Part shown: piece by piece, positions 8,135 to 15,051 of the stretch | Layout of the letters: each line of letters opens with the position of its first letter | How positions within the stretch are numbered: the first letter of the stretch is position 1 | DNA from: Streptomyces erythrochromogenes | GTDB taxonomy: Bacteria > Actinomycetota > Actinomycetes > Streptomycetales > Streptomycetaceae | NCBI RefSeq assembly: GCF_036170895.1 | Contig: NZ_CP108036.1 | Location: 2,976,001 to 3,040,000, forward strand | Reading direction: 5' to 3' | Length of the DNA: 64,000 nt | Program-made: the position numbers and the translations under genes | Notes under the pieces: generated by a model | Databases searched by the model: none | Seen by the model: only the letters and a program-made list of their open reading frames with translations | What the model was told of the DNA's origin: nothing

Positions 8135-9555
8135 GAGGCGGCCGCCGGGGGGTGGGCGGCGGCGGCGTGCTGTACGGCGGTGGCGATGTGCCGGATCAGG
8201 ACCTGGAGGTCGGCGCAGTAGACGGACGGCTGCCGGAAGCCCTCGCCGGCGCGGTAGCGGTGCGGGTAGTGGCCGCCGCCGCACACCTCGACGAGTTCGC
8301 AGGCGCGGCATCCGGCGGCGAGCGCGTCCCGCCCGAGCTGTCGGGCGGCGAAGCCGGGGTGTTCGAGGAGCTGGTCGAAGCTGTGGGTGTCGAGGGCCAT
8401 GCCGGTGGCTGCGGCCCCCTCGTACGCGGATTTCAGCGAATCGGCCTGTTCGATGGAGCCGTCGGTCTCGATGACGGCGGTGGCGGCGGGCGCGAGCCCG
8501 AGGGTCTCGGTGGTGGCGGGCAGGCCGAGCAGCAGGGCGATGATCTCCTCGAAGAGGCGGATGCGGGTGCGTCGTGCTCCGTCGTGCCACCAGCGCTCGA
8601 AGACGGCGAGGAGCCAGTCGGCGTACGGGGTCCCGCCGGGGCGGCGGGCGGGGCCGGGGGGCGGCGGGGCGCTCCAGTTGGCGAGCGGGAGCAGCAGGCC
8701 GACGGTGGGCGGGGCGAAGGCGAGCAGGGACTCGTAGGTCTCGACCGGGTCCTGGTCGAGGTCGATGACGCAGAGCACGCCGGCGTAGCTGTCGGGGTGG
8801 CGTGCGAGCAGGCGCAGGCCGCGTGCGGCGGCGCCGAAGCCGGGGTGTCCGGCGTGGTCGACGCGGCGGGTGTTGTGCGCGGGCAGTCCTCCGTCGAGGC
8901 TGACGCCGACGCGGATCCCGGCGGCGGCCAGGGCGCTGAGGCGGCCGCGGGTGATCAGGGTGCCGTTGGTCTGGACGGTGGCGGTGATCCGGGTGCGGGG
9001 GGTGGTGGCGGCGAGGGCGGCGCGTACGGCCTCCACGGGCGCGGCCAGTACGGCGGGGGCGGTGAGGAGGGGTTCGCCGCCGTGCAGGACGAGGTCGACG
9101 CGGGGCAGGTCGTGGGCGGCGGCGTGCTCGGCGATCCGCTGCGCGGCTCGGGCGGTGGTGGCGGGGGCCATGGCGACGGGCTGGTCGCGCCAGCCCTGGT
9201 CGGCCATCTCGTAGACGTAGCAGTAGGTGCAGGCGAGGTTGCAGCGGCTGCGGGTCTTGAGGACGAACTGCCGGATGGGATGGGGCGGGTGTCCTGCGGC
9301 CCGCGCGGCGGCGACGTCGAGCCGGGTGTAGGGCCAGGGGGCGTTGCGGGCGTGCCGGCTCGCGTGCCGGGCGGAGCCCGGGTCCCGGGCGGGATCCGGC
9401 TGCGGCGTGGGGCCCGGTCCCGCGACGGGACCCGCGTGCGGCGCGCGCGCCTCGTGGGGCTCGACGCCCGCGTGTGGCGCGGGGCCCGCCGGCCCGGCCG
9501 GGCCGGGGGCGACGGGCGCGGGCAGCGCGGAGCCGCTCGTGATCGCTCGCCGCAT
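8131..9555 (-). CDS. fxsB: Radical SAM/SPASM maturase of the FxSxx-COOH peptide
   Basis: A 474-residue radical SAM enzyme. The [4Fe-4S] motif CNLACTYC is at residues 105-112, followed by VYEMADQGW, which is characteristic of FxsB. A C-terminal SPASM-like cysteine cluster reads CRACELVEVC then a later SVYC. Known FxsB enzymes join the Phe ring to the Ser side chain in an F-x-S motif, giving a three-residue cyclophane. The first 95 residues are Ala/Pro/Gly-rich low complexity. The ATG at 9555 is preceded by GGGAGGGAG at good spacing; a GTG at 9579 is possible. Its expected substrate, fxsA, lies 770 bp upstream across a repeat field. Confidence 0.88.
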   Translation of the reverse strand: MRRAITSGSALPAPVAPGPAGPAGPAPHAGVEPHEARAPHAGPVAGPGPTPQPDPARDPGSARHASRHARNAPWPYTRLDVAAARAAGHPPHPIRQFVLKTRSRCNLACTYCYVYEMADQGWRDQPVAMAPATTARAAQRIAEHAAAHDLPRVDLVLHGGEPLLTAPAVLAAPVEAVRAALAATTPRTRITATVQTNGTLITRGRLSALAAAGIRVGVSLDGGLPAHNTRRVDHAGHPGFGAAARGLRLLARHPDSYAGVLCVIDLDQDPVETYESLLAFAPPTVGLLLPLANWSAPPPPGPARRPGGTPYADWLLAVFERWWHDGARRTRIRLFEEIIALLLGLPATTETLGLAPAATAVIETDGSIEQADSLKSAYEGAAATGMALDTHSFDQLLEHPGFAARQLGRDALAAGCRACELVEVCGGGHYPHRYRAGEGFRQPSVYCADLQVLIRHIATAVQHAAAAHPPAAAS

Positions 9556-9656
9556 CGCCGCGCTCCCTCCCCGCCCCACCGCCGGGGGCGCCCCGGCGGA
9601 CGGTCCATCCCTGCCCTTCCGCCGGTCCCGGCTAACGGCGGAAAGTGGTCAACCCG

Positions 9657-9956
9657 TCCGCTCCCGCGGGGGCAGCAGCTTGAGGGCCGGCCCTCGAACT
9701 CCTGCGAACCGGGATCCGGGCACGGTGCCCATCCGCTCCCGCGGGGGCAGCAGCTTGAGGGCCAGCCCTCGAACTCCTACAGACCGGGATCCGGGCACGG
9801 CGCCCCTCCGCTCCCGCGGGGGCAGCAGCTTGAGGGCCAGCCCTCGAACTCCTACAGACCGGGATCCGGGCACGGCGCCCCTCCGCTCCCGCGGGGGCAG
9901 CAGCTTGAGGGCCAGCCCTCGAACTCCTACAGACCGGGATCCGGGCCCGGTGCGGG
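9657..9956 (-). repeat. Four tandem copies of a 75-bp repeat
   Basis: Units start at 9657, 9732, 9807 and 9882, exactly 75 bp apart. Each contains TCCGCTCCCGCGGGGGCAG, then CTTGAGGGCCAGCCCTCGAA, whose ends can pair as a hairpin, then GACCGGGATCCGGGCAC. Units 2-4 are almost identical and unit 1 is the most diverged. A length of 25 codons keeps frames open, but no start, stop or codon pattern supports a gene. The array separates fxsA from fxsB. Confidence 0.93.
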
Positions 9957-9962
9957 CCGGTC

Positions 9963-10230
9963 GCGGTGCCGCGGAGGGGTGTCTCCTCGGCTCGCGCCAG
10001 GCGGGCACTTCTCGGTTGTGCGGGGTGGTTGCGCGCTCGTCCTGCGGGGACACCCCTCCCCGTCCCCGCTCCAGCAGTACGAGCCCGGTTCCGAAAGCAC
10101 CGGAGCGCCGGCGTGGGGTGGGGACACGGCGGAGTGTCCCCGCAGGACGAGCGCGCAACCCCGGCCGCCTCGCCGCGACACACCCGCACGCGCCGAGCCG
10201 AGGAGACACTCCGGCGGGGCACCGCCCCAC
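9963..10230. repeat. Long imperfect palindrome (arms of about 105-115 bp)
   Basis: The left arm, about 9963-10067, contains GTGTCTCCTCGGCTCG and GTTGCGCGCTCGTCCTGCGG. The right arm, about 10113-10230, contains their complements CCGCAGGACGAGCGCGCAAC and CGAGCCGAGGAGACAC in mirror order. The loop is about 45 bases. The shape fits a small non-autonomous mobile element or a REP-like repeat. No gene was seen in 9556-10326 apart from these repeats. Confidence 0.75.
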
Positions 10231-10326
10231 CCCATCCATCCCGCCCCACGGATACCATCCACCCCGGCAGGAGCCGAGCGGCCGAAGCCGCCCCGCGAGA
10301 ACCGCCACCCCGGCGGGAGCCGAAGG

Positions 10327-10524
10327 TCAGGCCGCGCTGGAGTCGAAGGCGTTGAGGATTTCGGCCGGGTGGGTCACGCGTTCGACCAGGCCTTCGATCA
10401 CCTCGGCCAGCACGGGATGGTCGATCCCGCGCAGCGCGGCCAGGTCGAGCCCGGAGAGGTCCGGCAGTCGCCCCGGGCATCCCGGGGCGGAGGCCGGCGC
10501 CATGTCCTGACGTTTCGTCACCAT
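10327..10524 (-). CDS. fxsA: FxSxx-COOH-type RiPP precursor peptide
   Basis: A 65-residue peptide begins MVTKRQDMAPASAPG and ends ILNAFDSSAA. The body PDLSGLDLAALRGIDHPVL then a Val/Glu-rich helix fits the FxsA leader pattern. The F-x-S core is F60-D61-S62, the expected site for FxsB cross-linking. Three residues (SAA) follow the Ser, not the two in the family name; this was read directly from the bases. GGGGAG lies 9 bases upstream of the ATG at 10524. ATG 10503 is an alternative start. Identification rests on the C-terminus plus the neighbouring fxsB and fxsT-type genes. Confidence 0.82.
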   Translation of the reverse strand: MVTKRQDMAPASAPGCPGRLPDLSGLDLAALRGIDHPVLAEVIEGLVERVTHPAEILNAFDSSAA

Positions 10525-10624
10525 GTGCCGCCGCTCCCCATGTCGCGTCGCATTCCGGACGGTTCCCTGCCTTTTCCCCCGGGCCGGTCGGCGGAAACAG
10601 CGGCCCGTGCCCGCGGCCGGGTGG

Positions 10625-13600
10625 TCACTGCCCCGCCTCCAGGGCCCGTACGCGCGCACGGAGCCCCTCGGAGCGCCCGTCGGGGTCGGTGCCGATCCGC
10701 TTCCAGAGCTGGAGCGCCGAGCGGTACTCCTCCAGGGCGGCCCTGGGCCGTGCGAGCCGCTCCAGCACCTCCCCGCGGGATTCCTGCACGCGCGCGGCCA
10801 GGCGCAGCGCGGTGTCCTCGCGCCCCGCCCGGCCGTCGTGTTCCTCGCGGCCCTCATGGTCGTCGCGGCCCTCGCGGTCGGCCTCAAGGGCGGCCCGCCA
10901 GGCCAGCCGGTAGGACTCGGCCGCCCGGTCGAGGCGGTCCGCGGCCCGCGTGTGGCCGTGGATCTCCTGCTGCACGTCGCCGTGGTCCCGCCAGGCGCGG
11001 GCCCGTTCCATCGGGCCGCGGCCGTTGCGGACGGCCAGTTCCAGCAGGTACTCCGCCTCCCGCAGGTCGACCGCGTCCCTCTCGTAGGCGTGCCGCAGCC
11101 GCAGCCCGGTGGCCAGCCGCATCAGCCGGTGCGCGGCTCCGGGGTCGGACTGCGGGACCGCCGCCCGGCTCTCGCGCAGCACGCGGACGGCCGCCCCGGT
11201 GAACCGGCGGCCGCCGACGCTGCGGGCCCGGTCCAGGAGTACGTCCCCCCACTCGGGCAGGAGTTCCCGGAAGGCCTCCCCGTCGCGGGGTACGAGCCTG
11301 CGGGCGCGGCCGTACGCCTCGGCCGCGTCCTCCAGGGCCGCCGGGTCGGCGTCGCGCGCGTGCCGCTCGCGGTGCACCCGGGCCAGGCACAGCAGGGCGG
11401 CCACCCGCAGCTCCGGGTCCCCGCCGGTCTCCTCCAGGGCGGCGGCCAGCTGCGCGGCGGCCTCCTCCAGCCGGGCGGGCAGGTGGCGCAGTGCGTCGGC
11501 CAGTTCCACGCGCACCTGCGCGGCCCCCGTCCCGGCGCGGCCGGTCCCGGCCGGCGGGGCGGCCAGGACCGCGGTCAGGCGGGCCGCCGCCTCCTCGGCC
11601 AGGGCGGTGCGCTCGGCCGGGTCGGGGGTGCGGGGCAGGAGGGCCAGCAGGACCCGGCCGAGGGCCAGGTGCAGCTCGGGAGACGGACCGGGATGCGGCT
11701 CCGGGTTCGTCTCGGGGGGCGCCTGCGGGTCCGGGCCGGGGTCACCGCCGGGAACGGGGCCCGCCAGGGGTTCGAGGGCCGCGCGGGCCGCGCGCAGCGC
11801 GCCCGAGTCCTCGCGCAGCCCGCCGAGCCGGATCAGGGTCTCGGCCCGCCGTACCGCGCAGTCCCGCCGCAGCTCGGGGTCGGCCGAGGCGGCCGCGGCC
11901 GCGAACTCTCGGTCCGCCGCCGCGAGGAGTTCGGGGTCCGGGCCGGCGGCGAGCGCCCGCTCGTACAGCACCCGCCCGCGCACCGCGCACGCCGCGGCGG
12001 TCCGCAGCCCGGTCACGGCCCGCTCCGCCTCGGCGAGGAGTGCGAGGTCCCGTTCGGCCGCCCACAGCCGCAGCAGCGCCCCCGCCAGTTCCGTCTCGGC
12101 CTCCTCCGGCGGGTCCGCGGGTCCGGCCGGGGCCGTCACCGCCCGCCGCAGGACCGCCACGGCCTCGTGCAGGGCCCGTGCGCCCGTGTCGCCGTCGGCG
12201 TCCGCGTCCGCGAGCCGGTCCCGGGCGGCGCGCACCGCCCCCGCCCGTGCGATCAGGGGGGCCGCCGCGGGTTCCCGTACCGGCCGCCCGTCCTGCGGCA
12301 TGCCGGGCAGGTAGCGGCGTACGACTTTGGCCGAAACCTGTGCGAAGGCCTGCGGGAGCCGCCCCTCGGGGGCCCCTTCCCCGTCGTCCGGCCCGGGGGC
12401 CGCCACCGCCGGCCCCACGCCGGTCAGCTGGGCGACCGCGAGCGCGGGGAAGTTGCGTACGCCCGCCCCGAAGTGTGCCCGTACGTACTCCGAGCAGTGC
12501 TTGAGGACCAGCGCTGCCTCGTCCCGTCCCAGTGGCCCCAGCAGGACGTCCTGCACCCCGGGCACGAACTCGTACCAGTGCCCCGGGCCCGGGCCGCTGC
12601 GCCTCAGCAGCCCGCTGAGCAGCACTTCCGCCAGGTCCGACGGCTCGGAGTCCGGCAGCATCGTGCGCTGCACCAGCCGCATCACGGGCAGCGTCAGCGG
12701 GGCCGCCGACAGGTACACGGCCAGCTGTACGGCGCGGGGCGCGGCCGAGGAGCGGAACCGTGCCACGAGTTCCCGCGGCGGGCGGACGGCGGGCGGTGGG
12801 GGGACTGGCGCGGCCGGGTGGCCGGCCCGTACGCGGCCCACCTCGGCGGCGACCGGCCCGGTGCCGAGGCCGGCGACGAGCCGGGCCCACGCCCCGAGGG
12901 CGGTCGGGCTGGGCGGCAGCACCGGCACGGCGATCCCGCCCGTGGGCCGCCCGGGCGGCGCCGGCCGGTCCGGCCGGAACCGCAGCTTCTGCCCGGCGCC
13001 CTCCAGCCGGGCGAGGGTGCCCCGCTCGGTCGGCAGCCAGCTGCGCCCCCACAGTCGCTGCGGCAGGGGCTGGACCACCATGCAGGGGGTGCATTCGGCC
13101 CAGCGGTACAGCAGCCGCTGCGCCGCCCCCTCGCGCCACAGCGGGCCGGCGCAGTCGGAGACCACCATGGTCAGGGCGCGGCCGGTCGGGTCCCGCAGCT
13201 GGTCCCCGGAGCGCAGTGCGGAACCGGGGCCGGGGCCGCGTCCGAGCGCTGCCGTGCCGTCCGGGCGGCGGTGCAGGTAGTGCACCTGGACGTCCCGGAA
13301 GGCCCCCAACCGCTCGCAGACGGTGCGCAGTTCCTCGAACATGTCCTGCCAGACGGCCATCGAGGGCGAGGCGTCCATCACGAGCCGTACGGTCGCCTCG
13401 CGCCGGTTCTCCGGGCGGAGCACGGGGATGAGCAGCCCGAGGGCGCGGGCGCTGGCGTCGGCGGTGGCGCCCTCGTCGATCACCAGCCGGGTGGGCGGGG
13501 CGGGCGGGCGGTGCCGCTGGAGGGCGCGCAGGGCCCGCTGGACGTCGAGGATGCGGGGCAGGGCGGCGGCCCCGGGCACGCGTACGGGCACTCCGTACTC

Positions 13601-13966
13601 CTCGGGCGACTCCTCGGGCGTCCCGCCCTCGGCCTCTGCGGCGGGGTGCGCCCCGGGGGCGTAGAGCCGCACCGGGTCCTCGGTGTCCGCCTCCGCGCGT
13701 ACGGGCTCCACGGGTTCCGCGGCGGGATCCTCGGGCTCGGCTTCCGGGCCGGCCCCCGGGGCTGCCGGCAGGGCGGGTCCGGGGCCGCGGATGTGCCCGG
13801 CGAGCCAGAGGGCGTCGGCGAGTTCCTCGGCGGACGGGTCGAGCCCGGCGGCCCGCAGCAGGGCGGCCAGTTCACGGACACCGGGCTCGGCGGGCGGCGC
13901 CGCGGCGGCGGCGCAGGAGGGTTCGACGGCGCAGGGGGGTTCGGCGGGTTCGGCGGGCTCGGACAC
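10625..13966 (-). CDS. SAV_2336-type protein: N-terminal domain, vWA domain and TPR-like tail
   Basis: A 1113-residue protein. Residues 29-60 (VRELAALLRAAGLDPSAEEL) match the SAV_2336 N-terminal domain as I know it. After an acidic Pro/Glu linker a von Willebrand A-like domain starts near 190: LVMDASPSM contains the DxSxS metal-site motif at 198-202, and VVSDCAG gives a further Asp near 271. The last 550 residues are Ala/Arg/Glu-rich helical repeats of TPR type, probably a partner-binding platform. GTG 13966 has GAGGTG upstream overlapping the MoxR stop region, so it is coupled to the AAA gene. In vWA-MoxR pairs the vWA protein is usually the adaptor. Domain calls are by eye. Confidence 0.78.
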   Translation of the reverse strand: MSEPAEPAEPPCAVEPSCAAAAAPPAEPGVRELAALLRAAGLDPSAEELADALWLAGHIRGPGPALPAAPGAGPEAEPEDPAAEPVEPVRAEADTEDPVRLYAPGAHPAAEAEGGTPEESPEEYGVPVRVPGAAALPRILDVQRALRALQRHRPPAPPTRLVIDEGATADASARALGLLIPVLRPENRREATVRLVMDASPSMAVWQDMFEELRTVCERLGAFRDVQVHYLHRRPDGTAALGRGPGPGSALRSGDQLRDPTGRALTMVVSDCAGPLWREGAAQRLLYRWAECTPCMVVQPLPQRLWGRSWLPTERGTLARLEGAGQKLRFRPDRPAPPGRPTGGIAVPVLPPSPTALGAWARLVAGLGTGPVAAEVGRVRAGHPAAPVPPPPAVRPPRELVARFRSSAAPRAVQLAVYLSAAPLTLPVMRLVQRTMLPDSEPSDLAEVLLSGLLRRSGPGPGHWYEFVPGVQDVLLGPLGRDEAALVLKHCSEYVRAHFGAGVRNFPALAVAQLTGVGPAVAAPGPDDGEGAPEGRLPQAFAQVSAKVVRRYLPGMPQDGRPVREPAAAPLIARAGAVRAARDRLADADADGDTGARALHEAVAVLRRAVTAPAGPADPPEEAETELAGALLRLWAAERDLALLAEAERAVTGLRTAAACAVRGRVLYERALAAGPDPELLAAADREFAAAAASADPELRRDCAVRRAETLIRLGGLREDSGALRAARAALEPLAGPVPGGDPGPDPQAPPETNPEPHPGPSPELHLALGRVLLALLPRTPDPAERTALAEEAAARLTAVLAAPPAGTGRAGTGAAQVRVELADALRHLPARLEEAAAQLAAALEETGGDPELRVAALLCLARVHRERHARDADPAALEDAAEAYGRARRLVPRDGEAFRELLPEWGDVLLDRARSVGGRRFTGAAVRVLRESRAAVPQSDPGAAHRLMRLATGLRLRHAYERDAVDLREAEYLLELAVRNGRGPMERARAWRDHGDVQQEIHGHTRAADRLDRAAESYRLAWRAALEADREGRDDHEGREEHDGRAGREDTALRLAARVQESRGEVLERLARPRAALEEYRSALQLWKRIGTDPDGRSEGLRARVRALEAGQ

Positions 13967-13972
13967 GGCCGG

Positions 13973-15010
13973 TCACCTCGGGCGGTCGAGGCGCTGGATG
14001 AGGAGGTCAGCGAGGTCCTCCCGGGTCGCCGGGGAGGCGTAGTGGGTGAGGTAGACGGCGTTGAGGAGCTGGTCGGCGGCGACCAGCTCGGACTGGGAGC
14101 GGCCCAGGAACTCGCGGATCAGGTCGCCGCCGAGCCGGGCGGCCTCCTCGCCGAGGTGGGCGCGGACCATGGTGGCCAGCCGCTTCTCGCCGGGCTGCCC
14201 GAGTTTGAGCTGGATGCAGCGCCGCAGCAGGGCGGCGGGGAAGTCCCGCTCGCCGTTGCTGGTCAGGATGATGAAGGGGAAGGCCCGGCAGCGGACCCGG
14301 CCGCCCCGCACGGTCGCCTTCGTCCCGTCGTCGGTGAGGACCTCGACCTCGGGCTGGGCGTCGGCGACGCGCTCCAGCTCGGGGAGGGCGAACTCCCCTT
14401 CCTCCAGGACGTTCAGGAGGTCGTTGGGGAGGTCTATGTCGCTCTTGTCGAGCTCGTCGACGAGGAGCACGCGGGGTCGTGCGGTGGGCAGCAGGGCGGT
14501 GCCCAGGGGACCGAGCCGGATGTACTTCCCGATGCCGGGGACGGCGCCGGGCAGCGTGCCCGGGGCCCCGCCGTCCGCCCCCGCGCCGCCGGCCGCGAGC
14601 TGCACGTCCTGGAGCCGGGCGAGGGCGTCGTAGCGGTAGAGCCCGTCCTGGAGCACGGTCCGCGAGACCACCGGCCAGCGCAGCACCCGTCCCAGCTTCA
14701 GCTCGTGGGCGACGGAGTGCGCGAGGGTGGACTTCCCGGTTCCGGGGAGGCCGGTGACGAGCAGCGGCCGCCGAAGGTACAGCGCCGCGTTGATCGCCTC
14801 CAGTTCCTCGGGCTCCGGCCGGTGCAGTTCGGCGGCCTGCCGGTGGGCTCCGAGCCGGCGGGCGACGTTGCCCTCGGCGGCCGCGGCCGCGGGGCCCGGC
14901 TCCACGACGGGCCCGCCGTCGAAGTCCCTCCAGGGCGGCGGGTCGGGCAGGGCGTCGATGCCGTCGTGGGGCTCGCCGACGCCGCGGTAGATGAGCCAGT
15001 CGTCGTTCAT
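13973..15010 (-). CDS. MoxR-family AAA+ ATPase
   Basis: This 345-residue AAA+ protein has Walker A GLPGTGKST at 87-95, Walker B VLLVDELDKSD near 181-191 and a sensor-1-like FIILTSNGERDFPAALLRRC. The DIDLPNDLLNVLEEGEF segment after Walker B is typical of MoxR-type ATPases, which work as chaperone-like partners of vWA proteins. The start at 15010 (MNDDWLIYRG) is 41 bases after the VMAP stop. Its stop sits six bases before the GTG of the vWA gene. The gene order VMAP, MoxR, vWA is that of a ternary conflict system. Confidence 0.9.
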   Translation of the reverse strand: MNDDWLIYRGVGEPHDGIDALPDPPPWRDFDGGPVVEPGPAAAAAEGNVARRLGAHRQAAELHRPEPEELEAINAALYLRRPLLVTGLPGTGKSTLAHSVAHELKLGRVLRWPVVSRTVLQDGLYRYDALARLQDVQLAAGGAGADGGAPGTLPGAVPGIGKYIRLGPLGTALLPTARPRVLLVDELDKSDIDLPNDLLNVLEEGEFALPELERVADAQPEVEVLTDDGTKATVRGGRVRCRAFPFIILTSNGERDFPAALLRRCIQLKLGQPGEKRLATMVRAHLGEEAARLGGDLIREFLGRSQSELVAADQLLNAVYLTHYASPATREDLADLLIQRLDRPR

Positions 15011-15051
15011 GGTGCGTGTTCCCTCCCTCGAATCCGCCGGGCCGGGCGCCG

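Noticed and set aside
9657..9956. CRISPR array
   Set aside because: Whole 75-bp units repeat without unique spacers, and no cas genes are present.
9649..10308. Repeat protein encoded by the 75-bp array (VRGLALKLLPPRER units)
   Set aside because: The frame is open only because 75 is divisible by three; the part before the array is random-looking and no ribosome site precedes it.
8152..11202. 1016-codon plus-strand open frame across fxsB, the repeats and the vWA gene end
   Set aside because: Low-complexity Gly/Arg translation that crosses three supported minus-strand features; a shadow frame.
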